In this document: piece after piece, positions 37,012 through 44,764 of the stretch
Layout: each line of letters starts with the position of its first letter
Numbering within the stretch: the first letter of the stretch is position 1
Origin: Caulobacter sp.
GTDB taxonomy: Bacteria; Pseudomonadota; Alphaproteobacteria; Caulobacterales; Caulobacteraceae
Reading direction: 5' to 3'
Assembly (NCBI GenBank): GCA_030645575.1
Contig: JAUSMJ010000051.1
Span: forward strand, 1 to 56,032
Length of the DNA stretch: 56,032 nt
The notes under the pieces: generated by a model
Seen by the model: the letters and a program-made list of their open reading frames with translations, nothing else
The model's database searches: none
What the model was told of the DNA's origin: nothing
Translations under genes and position numbers: made by a program

Positions 37012-38436
37012 ATGGGTATCTGGCGCAAGGCGATCGCGGGCGCGGTCATGGCGGCGGCCCTGCCGGGATTGGCGGGGGCCCAGTCGGCGGCCGCGCCGCG
37101 TCCGGACCAATTGGCCTTTCGCGCGATCTACAAGGAGCTGGTGGAGATCAACACCACCCTGTCCGTCGGCAGCTGCACCACCGCCGCCGAGGCCATGGCG
37201 GCGCGCCTGAAAGCGGCCGGCTATCCCGACAGCGACCTGCATCTGATCGTCGATCCGGCCCATCCGCGCGAGGGCAACCTGGTCGCCGTGCTGCCAGGCA
37301 GCGATCCGAAGGCCAAGGCCGTCCTGCTGCTGGCGCATATCGACGTGGTCGAGGCCAACCGCGCGGACTGGACCCGCGATCCCTTCACCCTGGTCGAGGA
37401 GGGCGGCTGGTTCTACGCCCGCGGCGCGTCGGACGACAAAGCCCAGGCCTCGATCTGGGTCGATACCATGATCCGGCTCAAGCAGGAGCCCGTCCGCCCG
37501 CGCCGGAGCGTGAAGATGGCCCTGACCTGCGGCGAGGAGAGCGAGGGCGCCCTGAACGGGGCCGAACTGCTGGCGACGAAATACCGCGACCTGATCGACG
37601 CCGGATTCGCGCTCAACGAGGGCGCCGGCGGCCTGCTCGGCGACGACGGCAAGCCGGTGTCGCTGTCGATCCAGTCGGGCGAAAAGGTCTATCAGGACTT
37701 CACGCTGAGCACGACCAACCCCGGCGGCCATTCCAGCCGGCCGCTGCACGACAACGCCATCACCCATCTGGCCGGGGCGCTGGTGCGGATCGGCGCCCAT
37801 GACTTTCCGGTTCAGCTGAACGAGACGACGCGGGCCTATTTCACGGCTATGGCCCCGCTGGTCGATGCCGAGACCGGCGCGGCCATGCGCGCCCTGGTGG
37901 CCGACCCGACCAACGCGGCGGCGGTCGCCGTCATCGCGCGCAACCCGACCTGGAACTCGATGCTGCGGACCACCTGCGTGGCGACCCAGGCCAGCGCCGG
38001 CCACGCCCCCAACGCCCTGCCGCAGCGGGCCGAGGCCAACGTCAACTGCCGCATCTTCCCGGGCGTGCCGGTGGCCGAGGTGCAGGCCCAGCTGATCGCC
38101 CTGGCGGCCGACCCGAAGATCACCGTGACGCCTGACGCCACCACCCTGCTGACGCCCCCGCCGCCGCCGCTGACGCCGGCGATCATGAAGCCGCTGCGGG
38201 TCCAGGCCGACAAGCTGTGGCCCGGCGTGCCGATCGTGCCGTTCCAGTCGACCGGCGCCACGGACGGCAAGTATCTCAACAGCTATGGCATCCCGACCTA
38301 CGGCCTGACCGGCATCTTCGCCGGCAACGAGAACAGCGGCGCGCACGGCCTGAACGAACGGATTCGGGTCAAGTCGCTCTATGACGCCCGCGACTTCCTC
38401 TATGGCCTGGTCAAGACCTACGCCGCGTCGAAATAA
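37012..38436 (+). CDS. M20 family zinc metallopeptidase, exported (copy 1)
   Basis: A 474-residue exported M20/M28-type dipeptidase or carboxypeptidase. A signal peptide (MGIWRKAIAGAVMAAALPGLAGAQS) is clear. Zinc and catalytic motifs are LLLAHIDVVEA (H and D), RGASDDKAQA, CGEESEG (catalytic Glu pair) and a final HGLNERIRV. The next gene is a close paralogue of the same length 12 bases downstream. Substrate not known; likely periplasmic peptides. Confidence 0.92.
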   Translation: MGIWRKAIAGAVMAAALPGLAGAQSAAAPRPDQLAFRAIYKELVEINTTLSVGSCTTAAEAMAARLKAAGYPDSDLHLIVDPAHPREGNLVAVLPGSDPKAKAVLLLAHIDVVEANRADWTRDPFTLVEEGGWFYARGASDDKAQASIWVDTMIRLKQEPVRPRRSVKMALTCGEESEGALNGAELLATKYRDLIDAGFALNEGAGGLLGDDGKPVSLSIQSGEKVYQDFTLSTTNPGGHSSRPLHDNAITHLAGALVRIGAHDFPVQLNETTRAYFTAMAPLVDAETGAAMRALVADPTNAAAVAVIARNPTWNSMLRTTCVATQASAGHAPNALPQRAEANVNCRIFPGVPVAEVQAQLIALAADPKITVTPDATTLLTPPPPPLTPAIMKPLRVQADKLWPGVPIVPFQSTGATDGKYLNSYGIPTYGLTGIFAGNENSGAHGLNERIRVKSLYDARDFLYGLVKTYAASK

Positions 38437-38448
38437 GGACCCACACCC

Positions 38449-39897
38449 ATGCCCTTCCCGCGCGGACTTCTGGCGACCGTGGTCGCCCTGACGCTGACCG
38501 GCGCCGCCGGCGCCCAGACCGCCACGCCGCCGGCCGTCGTGCGGCCCGACCAGCTGGCCTTCAAGGCGCTCTACAAGGAGCTGGTCGAGATCAACACCAC
38601 CCTGTCGGTCGGCAGCTGCACCAGGGCGGCCGAGGCCATGGGCGCCCGGTTGACCGCCGCCGGCTTCCCGGCGGCCGACGTGCGGGTGGTGGTCCATCCC
38701 GACCATCCGCGCGAGGGCAGCCTGGTGGCCGTGCTGCACGGGACCGACCGCAAGGCCGGGGCCATGCTGCTGCTGGCGCACATCGATGTGGTCGAGGCCA
38801 ATCCCGCCGACTGGACCCGCGATCCCTTCACCCTGATCGAGGAGAACGGCTATTTCTTCGCCCGCGGCGCCTCGGACGACAAAGCCCAGGCGGCCATCTG
38901 GGTCGATAGCCTGATCCGCCTGAAACAGGCCGGCTTCAAGCCGCGCCGCGACATCAAGATGGCCCTGACCTGCGGCGAGGAGAGCGAGGCCTATAACGGC
39001 ATCGAGGATCTGGTGACCAACCACCGGCCGCTCGTCGATGCCGCCTTCGCGCTGAACGAGGGCGCCGACGGCCTGCTGGACGAGAACGACACGCCCGTGG
39101 TGCTCGAGGTCCAGGGCGGCGAGAAGGTCTATCAGGACTTCACCCTGACCATCACCAACCCCGGCGGCCATTCCAGCCGGCCGGTGAAGGACAACGCCCT
39201 GACGCGGCTGTCGGCGGCGCTGGCCAGGATCGGCGCCTACGACTTCCCGATCGCCTTCAACGACGCCACGCGCGGCTACTTTACCCGCATGATCCCGCTG
39301 GTTCCGGCCGACAAGGGCGCGGCGATGAAAGCGCTGGTGGCCAACCCCGACGACGCGGCGGCCCAGGCCGTCGTGACGGCCGACCCGATGTGGAACAGCA
39401 TGCTGCGCACCACCTGCGTGGCGACCATGGTCAGCGCGGGCCACGCGCCCAACGCCCTGCCGCAGCGGGCCACGGCCAACGTCAACTGTCGCATCCTGCC
39501 CGGCGTGCCGGTCGAGGCCGTGCGCCAGCAGCTGATGGCCATCGCCGGCGACCCCGACATCGCCTTCACCCTGGCCCACGAGCCGAACCGGGCCTCGCCC
39601 CCGCCGCCGCTGACGCCCTTCATCATGGGGCCGATCGAGAAAGAGGCGGCGAAGCTGTGGCCCGGCGTGCCGGTGGTGACCATCCTGCTGACCGGCGCCA
39701 CCGATGGTGTCCACACCAACGCCGCCGGCATTCCCACCTATGGCGTCAGCGGCATCTTCGGCAGCTCCGACGGCGACGGCATCCACGGCCTGAACGAGCG
39801 CGTGCGGGTCAAGGCGCTCTACGACGGCAGGGACTTCCTGCACGCCCTGATCATCGACTACGCGATGGCGAAGGACGCGCCGACGGCGGGGAAGTAG
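38449..39897 (+). CDS. M20 family zinc metallopeptidase, exported (copy 2)
   Basis: A 482-residue paralogue of the preceding gene, with the same layout: signal peptide ending AGAQT, LLLAHIDVVEA, RGASDDKAQA, CGEESEAY, NPGGHSSRP, and HGLNERVRV near the C-terminus. High similarity along the whole length shows a tandem duplication followed by divergence. A family B repeat pair follows the stop. Confidence 0.92.
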   Translation: MPFPRGLLATVVALTLTGAAGAQTATPPAVVRPDQLAFKALYKELVEINTTLSVGSCTRAAEAMGARLTAAGFPAADVRVVVHPDHPREGSLVAVLHGTDRKAGAMLLLAHIDVVEANPADWTRDPFTLIEENGYFFARGASDDKAQAAIWVDSLIRLKQAGFKPRRDIKMALTCGEESEAYNGIEDLVTNHRPLVDAAFALNEGADGLLDENDTPVVLEVQGGEKVYQDFTLTITNPGGHSSRPVKDNALTRLSAALARIGAYDFPIAFNDATRGYFTRMIPLVPADKGAAMKALVANPDDAAAQAVVTADPMWNSMLRTTCVATMVSAGHAPNALPQRATANVNCRILPGVPVEAVRQQLMAIAGDPDIAFTLAHEPNRASPPPPLTPFIMGPIEKEAAKLWPGVPVVTILLTGATDGVHTNAAGIPTYGVSGIFGSSDGDGIHGLNERVRVKALYDGRDFLHALIIDYAMAKDAPTAGK

Positions 39898-39914
39898 CCG
39901 CCTCTGAAGCGAGC

Positions 39915-39991
39915 GGGGACATGCACTTCAGTGCGTGTCCCCTCCAGCAAGCAATTCGAGGAAGGGGACACGTACTGAAGTACATGTCCCC
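39915..39991. repeat. Family B REP-like inverted pair (copy 3)
   Basis: Hairpins 39915-39942 (stem TGCAC/GTGCG) and 39964-39991 (stem CGTAC/GTACA), in opposite orientation, between the convergent M20 and yebC genes. As in copy 1, the second unit has the GTAC variant on both arms. Confidence 0.9.
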
Positions 39992-39996
39992 GTGCA

Positions 39997-40755
39997 CTAC
40001 CCCGCGAACTTCGCCGCGTCCTCGTCGCTGATGTCGGCGTTGGCGTAGACGTTCTGCACGTCGTCGTCGTCTTCCAGGGCGTCGAGCAGCTTCATCACCG
40101 TCGCGGCCTGGTCGCCGCTGACCGGGACCAGGCTCTTGGGCCGCCAGACGATCTTCGTCGACGACGCCTCGCCGAACGCCTTCTCCAGCGCCTGGGCGAC
40201 CTCGTTCAGGTCCTCGAAGCCGGTAAACACGGTGTGGCCCGAGCCGTCCTCGCCCAGGTCCGCCTCGACGTCGGCGGCGCCGGCCTCGATGGCCGCCTCC
40301 ATCATGGCGTCCTCGCTGGCGGCCTTGGCCGGGTACTCGATCTGGCCCATGCGGTCGAAGTTGAAGGTCACCGAGCCGGTGGCCCCCATGTTCCCGCCCA
40401 GCTTGCCGAAGATCGTCCGGACATTGGCCGCGGCACGGTTTTTGTTGTCGGTCAGCACCTCGACGATGATCCCGACCCCGCCGGGCGCGACGCCCTCGTA
40501 GCGGATTTCGGTGTAGTCGGCGGCGTCGCCCATCTGCGACTTCTTGATCGCCCGGTCGATGACGTCCTTGGGCACGGACTCGGCCTTGGCGTTGGCCACG
40601 GCCAGGCGCAGGCGCGGGTTCATGGCCGGGTCGGGCAGGCCCGCCTTGGCCGCCACGGTGATTTCCCGCGACAGCTTGGAAAACAGCCTGGACCGCACCG
40701 CGTCGGCGCGCCCCTTGCGGTGCATGATGTTCTTGAACTTTGAGTGGCCGGCCAT
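39997..40755 (-). CDS. yebC: YebC/PmpR family transcriptional/translational regulator
   Basis: A 252-residue protein with the N-terminal signature [19 protein letters not shown], then [22 protein letters not shown] and the middle motif [22 protein letters not shown]. The family regulates transcription and, in some members, relieves ribosome stalling. It often lies near ruvC in other bacteria; here the mgtC and M20 genes separate them. The ATG 40755 is followed by the conserved MAGHSK. Confidence 0.96.
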   Translation of the reverse strand: MAGHSKFKNIMHRKGRADAVRSRLFSKLSREITVAAKAGLPDPAMNPRLRLAVANAKAESVPKDVIDRAIKKSQMGDAADYTEIRYEGVAPGGVGIIVEVLTDNKNRAAANVRTIFGKLGGNMGATGSVTFNFDRMGQIEYPAKAASEDAMMEAAIEAGAADVEADLGEDGSGHTVFTGFEDLNEVAQALEKAFGEASSTKIVWRPKSLVPVSGDQAATVMKLLDALEDDDDVQNVYANADISDEDAAKFAG

Positions 40756-40795
40756 GCTCGGGTGTTCAGTCTCGGTGTTGAAAGGGTGCGGGGTT

Positions 40796-41395
40796 TTAGC
40801 CTTCGTCGCCGCCAGTTTCCAGCGGCAGGCAGTCAATCCGCTCGACCCGCCCCTCGGCGAGGTGGAAAACGGCGTCCTGCGGTACGTCCTGCTTCAGCGC
40901 CTCGTCCCGGTCGAGGCCTGCGTAGAGGCCGCGGAGGACCCTGCCGGCCACGCCGTGGGAGACCGCCACCAGCGGCCCCTCGGCTTCCGCCAGCCATTCG
41001 CCCAGCCGCGCGGCCATGGCCTCGTAGCGTTCGCCATCGGGCGAGGCGAAGTACCAGTCCCAGCGGCTGGTCCCGTCGCGGGCGCCGGGGAAGGCGAAAT
41101 CGATGTCCTCGTCGGTCAGACCGTCCCAGACGCCAAGGCTGACCTCGGCGAGGCGCGGGTCGATCACCGGCGCCGTGAGTCCGGCTGCCCGCATGATGAT
41201 ATCCGCCGTATGACGCGCCCGGCCCAGCGGACTGCAGACCATCGGCGTCCTGGCGGGAACCAAGGTGGCGAGCAGTTCGCCCACCCGTCCGGCCTGCCGA
41301 ACGCCCAGCGCCGTCAACGGCGAATCCAACGCGCCCTGATAGCGACGGGCGAGGTTGAATTCGGTCTGGCCGTGGCGGACGAGGTAGAGAGTCAT
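40796..41395 (-). CDS. Histidine phosphatase family protein
   Basis: A 199-residue phosphoglycerate-mutase-like phosphatase. The phospho-His motif is [11 protein letters not shown] and the second His is in [13 protein letters not shown]. Its substrate is not predictable. It is the third gene of a small operon with the BlaI-type regulator and the channel-like membrane protein upstream. Confidence 0.92.
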   Translation of the reverse strand: MTLYLVRHGQTEFNLARRYQGALDSPLTALGVRQAGRVGELLATLVPARTPMVCSPLGRARHTADIIMRAAGLTAPVIDPRLAEVSLGVWDGLTDEDIDFAFPGARDGTSRWDWYFASPDGERYEAMAARLGEWLAEAEGPLVAVSHGVAGRVLRGLYAGLDRDEALKQDVPQDAVFHLAEGRVERIDCLPLETGGDEG

Positions 41396-41419
41396 TTGAC
41401 AGCGAGGGTGGGGCGGCCG

Positions 41420-41731
41420 TCAGCGTTGCGCAAGATGCGCCGCCAGCGCCGCAGGGTCGCCGTCGAACAATCGGTCCAGCAGGTCCTGCACCTCGCCGGC
41501 GACATAGGTCTCGCGGTCGAGCAGGGCGCGATAGAGTTGGCGGCCGTCCACCCGTTCGGAGAGGACGGCCTTCTTGTGGATCAGCCGGCCCAGAAGCGTC
41601 TTGATCGTCGCGTCGCCCCATTGCTGGTCGGCCTTGACGGCATCGACCAGCGAGGCGGCGGACAGGGCGCCGTGCCGCCAGAGCGCGGCGAGCACGGCGC
41701 TTTCCGCCTCGGTGACGTGCGGGCGGGTCAC
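41420..41731 (-). CDS. BlaI/MecI/CopY family transcriptional repressor
   Basis: A 103-residue winged-helix repressor. Pattern: VTEAESAVLAALWRHGALSAASLV, then WGDATIKTLLGRLIHKKAV and the C-terminal dimer helix (VAGEVQDLLDRLFDGDPAAL). Start GTG 41731, 8 bases downstream of the previous stop. No BlaR1/M56 partner is present. Operators matching this family lie 16 bases upstream of the operon's first gene. Confidence 0.92.
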   Translation of the reverse strand: MTRPHVTEAESAVLAALWRHGALSAASLVDAVKADQQWGDATIKTLLGRLIHKKAVLSERVDGRQLYRALLDRETYVAGEVQDLLDRLFDGDPAALAAHLAQR

Positions 41732-41739
41732 TGGGCGGC

Positions 41740-42204
41740 TCAGGCCTTGAGCACCGCGCGGTCGATGCGCGCCTCGACCGCCCAGTTGGCGATCACCGCC
41801 ACCGCGCCGGCCAGCATGCCCAGACCGAGGATCAGGATGGCTTCGGCGATGCCCGGCGCGGCGACCTTCAGCGACACCGGCTCGGGCAGGCCGGAGATGC
41901 CGACGAAGATGTTCAGGCTGACGTAGGCGGCGCCCAGAAAGCCCGCCAGCGGTCCGCCGAGCCGCAAGCCGGACAGGAAGGCCGAACCCCCGGTGAGCCT
42001 TGGCCCTGAGGCCAGCTTGATCCCGCAGATGACGACGGCGGCGATCGTGACGGCGACCAGGCCGAACATGATGAACTTCATCAACGGCGCCGCTTCGGCG
42101 AAGATGCCCATCGGCGTCAACGGCGATGCTTGGGCGATGGCGGGCAGGAACAGGGCGGCGGTCAGCAGCGACGAGGCGGCGAGCGATCTGGACGTATTGG
42201 ACAT
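41740..42204 (-). CDS. Small membrane protein, channel-like (MotA/TolQ-resembling)
   Basis: A 154-residue exported or membrane protein with an N-terminal signal-like segment (AASSLLTAALFLPAIAQAS) and about three further helices, e.g. MKFIMFGLVAVTIAAVVICG and AEAILILGLGMLAGAVAVIANW. The AEAILILGLGMLAGAVAVIAN region recalls the TolQ/ExbB/MotA pore helix, but the resemblance is weak. It is first gene in the operon before blaI, and the operators are directly upstream. Confidence 0.6.
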   Translation of the reverse strand: MSNTSRSLAASSLLTAALFLPAIAQASPLTPMGIFAEAAPLMKFIMFGLVAVTIAAVVICGIKLASGPRLTGGSAFLSGLRLGGPLAGFLGAAYVSLNIFVGISGLPEPVSLKVAAPGIAEAILILGLGMLAGAVAVIANWAVEARIDRAVLKA

Positions 42205-42219
42205 GGGTTCCCTCGAAAG

Positions 42220-42255
42220 ATTACGAATGTAATTTGATCAGATTACGAACGTAAT
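42220..42255 (-). promoter_or_regulatory. Twin BlaI-type operators
   Basis: Two near-perfect palindromes, ATTACGAATGTAAT (42220-42233) and ATTACGAACGTAAT (42242-42255), 22 bases apart centre to centre (two helical turns). They resemble the ATTACA-TGTAAT operators of BlaI/MecI repressors. They lie in the 59-base gap before the membrane-protein gene and directly after the YmdB-like stop. Confidence 0.8.
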
Positions 42256-42263
42256 TTTCAGAG

Positions 42264-43100
42264 TCAAGCCGTCGCCATCTCCACCACCGGCACCGTCTCG
42301 CTCAGCCGGCCGCCGATGCGGATCGGCTCGATGCGGCGGGCCAGGCCCGTGCGGTCGTCGGTCTCGACGAACACGCCGCAGACGGTCGCGGGACCAGAGG
42401 CGGGCTGGTAGCGGCCCTGGCTGATCTTGGTGGTGAACCGGCGCAGCGGTTCTTCCTTCTGGTTGCCGATGACGCTGTCGTAGTCGCAGCAGGCCCCGGC
42501 GTCGGTCTGGTAGGCCGTGCCGCCGCCCAGGATCTGGGCGTCGGCGGTCGGCACATGGGTGTGGGTGCCGACGACCAACGAGGCGCGGCCGTCGCAATAG
42601 TGGCCCATGGCCATCTTCTCGCTGGTGGCCTCGCAGTGCATGTCGACCACCACCGCGTCGGCCACCTGGGCCAGCGGGGCCTTGTCCAGCTCGCGGTCGG
42701 CGGCGGCGAAGGGGTCGTCCATGGCGTCCATGTGCACCCGCCCCAGCAGATTGATGACCATGATGGTCTTGCCGCCGTCGGTCTGGAACAGGGTGCTGCC
42801 CTTGCCGGGCGCATCGGACAGAAGCGGATAGTTGGCCGGCCGGATCAGCCTGGGCTCGCGGACGATGTAGGTCAGCGCCTCCTTCTGGTCCCAGCTGTGG
42901 TTGCCCAGCGTCAGGCAGTCGGCCCCGGCGTCGAACAGCTCGCGGGCGGTGTTCTCGGTGATGCCGAAGCCGGCGGCGGCGTTCTCGGCGTTGACGATGA
43001 CGAACTCAAGGCCCAGGCGGCGGCGGAGGCCCGGCAGATGGTCGGCCAGGCCGTCGCGGCCGGAGCGGCCGACGACGTCGCCGAAGAAGGCAAAGCGCAT
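42264..43100 (-). CDS. YmdB-like metallophosphoesterase (TIGR00282 family)
   Basis: A 278-residue calcineurin-like phosphoesterase. Metal motifs: FFGDVVGRSGRDGL, IVNAENAAAGFGI, TLGNHSWDQKEAL, VDMHCEATSEKMAMGHY and VGTHTHVPTADAQIL. The YmdB family hydrolyses 2',3'-cyclic nucleotides and affects global regulation in Bacillus. It begins directly at the stop of the 5-FCL gene. Confidence 0.92.
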   Translation of the reverse strand: MRFAFFGDVVGRSGRDGLADHLPGLRRRLGLEFVIVNAENAAAGFGITENTARELFDAGADCLTLGNHSWDQKEALTYIVREPRLIRPANYPLLSDAPGKGSTLFQTDGGKTIMVINLLGRVHMDAMDDPFAAADRELDKAPLAQVADAVVVDMHCEATSEKMAMGHYCDGRASLVVGTHTHVPTADAQILGGGTAYQTDAGACCDYDSVIGNQKEEPLRRFTTKISQGRYQPASGPATVCGVFVETDDRTGLARRIEPIRIGGRLSETVPVVEMATA

Positions 43101-43703
43101 TCAGAAGTCCTTTCGGGCCGCAATATACCCGGCCTCGGTGAGAATCCCATCGAGCAGCTCGTCGTGCCGCTCGCGGGGCAGATCGGCCACCTCCTGGCCG
43201 CTGTAGGCCAGCCCCACGGCCGGCGGCGCCATCCCTTCGGCCCGCAGGGCGGCGAGGGTGCGGTCGTAGTGGCCGCCGCCATGGCCCAGCCGCCCGCCGC
43301 CGCGGTCGAAGGCCAGCAACGGAACCATGATCAGGTCGGGCCGCAGCGCGGGCGCGGAGACCAGTGGGGCGGACAGTCCCGACAGGTCGGGCGCCAGCCG
43401 CTCGCCCGGCGTCCAGCCGCGGAACGCCAGCGGCCCGTCGGTCGCCTCGACGCAGGGCAGGGCCAGTCGCCAGCCACGACCGGTCAGCAGCTCGCCCAGC
43501 GGTCGCGGATCGATCTCCGCGCCCAGCGCCCGGTAGATCGCCACGGTCCCCGCGCCGGCGAGGCCCAGGGCCGCCAGCATCTCGCCGGCCCGGTCGGCGG
43601 CCATCCAGTCGGCCTCGGGATGCTCGACGAGCAGCGCCTTGCGACGCGCGCGCGCGTCCCTGCGGAGGGCGGCTTTCCGGGTGGCGAGGAAGGGATCGGT
43701 CAT
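43101..43703 (-). CDS. 5-formyltetrahydrofolate cyclo-ligase (5-FCL, YgfA)
   Basis: A 200-residue enzyme converting 5-formyl-THF to 5,10-methenyl-THF with ATP. KAALRRDARARRKALL, IPLLAFDRGGGRLGHGGGHYD-like motif (VPLLAFDRGGGRLGHGGG) and the final LPRERHDELLDGILTE are typical. It lies just downstream of the 6S RNA locus, an arrangement conserved in many proteobacteria. Confidence 0.95.
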   Translation of the reverse strand: MTDPFLATRKAALRRDARARRKALLVEHPEADWMAADRAGEMLAALGLAGAGTVAIYRALGAEIDPRPLGELLTGRGWRLALPCVEATDGPLAFRGWTPGERLAPDLSGLSAPLVSAPALRPDLIMVPLLAFDRGGGRLGHGGGHYDRTLAALRAEGMAPPAVGLAYSGQEVADLPRERHDELLDGILTEAGYIAARKDF

Positions 43704-43749
43704 GGAGCGATAAGGTGGCGGCGCCGCAAGAGCCGTGAAGGACGGTTCA

Positions 43750-43920
43750 ATTCCCTCGACCTGGATAACCAGGTGGGCGCCGTGTGCCCAACCCCAGGGG
43801 GAAGGACAGGGACAGCTCCCTAGAGTGAATTAAGGTCGCTGGAATGTGGTTGCCTTCGACGTGAGCCACAGCATGACCCGCCGCTGGACAAGGTAAGGCT
43901 TCGGGGACGGGAAGGGAAGG
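43750..43920 (-). ncRNA. ssrS: 6S RNA (SsrS), approximate ends
   Basis: The gap between zapA and 5-FCL is the conserved position of 6S RNA, which binds RNA polymerase holoenzyme and mimics an open promoter. The minus-strand sequence contains GCGACCTTAATTCACTCTAG then GGAGCTGTCC, like the central part of alphaproteobacterial 6S, and the ends can pair weakly (TTCCC with GGGAA). A hairpin CCTGG-TTAT-CCAGG lies near the 3' end. Exact ends are not certain. The identification rests mainly on position and partial motifs. Confidence 0.6.
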
Positions 43921-43922
43921 GC

Positions 43923-44015
43923 GGCAATTCGGTGACAGTTTACGAATTCGCCGTTGACGCGCGGGCGGCGGCGATGATTTCGGACGGCGAATTCGTAAAC
44001 TGTCACCGAATTGCC
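43923..44015. repeat. Perfect 32-base inverted repeat (family E)
   Basis: Arms 43923-43954 and 43984-44015 are perfect reverse complements: GGCAATTCGGTGACAGTTTA... and its mirror; the loop is 29 bases of GC-rich sequence. It lies between zapA and the 6S RNA. The GGTGACAGTTTACG core has the look of a dispersed repeat, though only this copy is in the window. Confidence 0.95.
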
Positions 44016-44017
44016 GG

Positions 44018-44344
44018 CTAACCCGTCGCCAGCTTTTCGATGCGCCTGGCCGCGTTCTCCAGCGCCGCGACGGCCTTGACCTCGACCTTGGCCTGGTCGG
44101 TCTGGGTCTTGGCCAGTTCGCCCTGGGTGTGCTGCAGCCGCAGCTTGAGGTCGGCCAGTTCATCGGCCAGCAGCAGGGCGCCCATCAGGAACAGGCGGGT
44201 CTCGCCCAGATTGCCGACGTCCTGGCTGACCTGGCGGACCTGCTCGTCAAACAGCCGGGCGATCTCGACCAGATGGCGTTCCTGGCCGTCCTCGCAGCCG
44301 ACGCTGTAGGGTTTGCCGTTAACCTGCACAGTGACCTGGGCCAT
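44018..44344 (-). CDS. zapA: Cell division protein ZapA
   Basis: A 108-residue ZapA that bundles FtsZ. The start MAQVTVQVNGKPYSVGCEDG, RHLVEIARLFDEQVRQV, and a long C-terminal coiled coil (DELADLKLRLQHTQGELAKT) fit the family. Upstream is the DUF4164-like gene (3-base gap), downstream the 6S locus. Confidence 0.95.
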   Translation of the reverse strand: MAQVTVQVNGKPYSVGCEDGQERHLVEIARLFDEQVRQVSQDVGNLGETRLFLMGALLLADELADLKLRLQHTQGELAKTQTDQAKVEVKAVAALENAARRIEKLATG

Positions 44345-44347
44345 CGA

Positions 44348-44638
44348 TCAGCCTTCCGTTCCGGTGGCGGGTTCGTCGCCCAGCGCGGCGCGAATCTCCT
44401 CGATGGCGCGGCCCAGCGCCTGCGAGGCCTGGGCCCCGGCCTCCTCCAGCGCCCGCTCGCGGGCGCGGGCGGCGTCCAGCTCGGCGGCCAGCCGCGCGCG
44501 GTCCTGGTCGAACAGACCGCCGGCCGCGGCGCCCGCCTCGGCCATCTTGTCGGACATGCGGCTCTCGAGCATCGCCATCGCGCGCTCCAGCCGGCGCACG
44601 GCCAGATCGAGGGCGCTTCCCTCAGCCTCTCCCGTCAT
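44348..44638 (-). CDS. DUF4164-like coiled-coil protein (ZapA-linked)
   Basis: A 96-residue coiled-coil protein: LDLAVRRLERAMAMLESRM, DQDRARLAAELDAARARERAL and an Ala/Gln/Glu-rich end. It is found beside zapA in alphaproteobacteria and fits the DUF4164 family. A role in division is inferred from position only. ATG 44638 was used; the longer frame to 46180 is a shadow of tkt. Confidence 0.8.
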   Translation of the reverse strand: MTGEAEGSALDLAVRRLERAMAMLESRMSDKMAEAGAAAGGLFDQDRARLAAELDAARARERALEEAGAQASQALGRAIEEIRAALGDEPATGTEG

Positions 44639-44764
44639 GGTCACGGCTCTCCTGATCGAAGTCCTTTCTATAGACCGCACCGGGGCGTGACAGGAAGGCG
44701 GGTTGAAACGTTCCGCCTCACGTGCGAACCCGCGCCAGCCCCACACGAGTCGAGAGAGCCGAAC

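Noticed and set aside
43741..43760. GGTTCAATTCCC resembling a tRNA T-arm
   Set aside because: No acceptor, D or anticodon arms can be built around it. It belongs to the 6S/5-FCL spacer.
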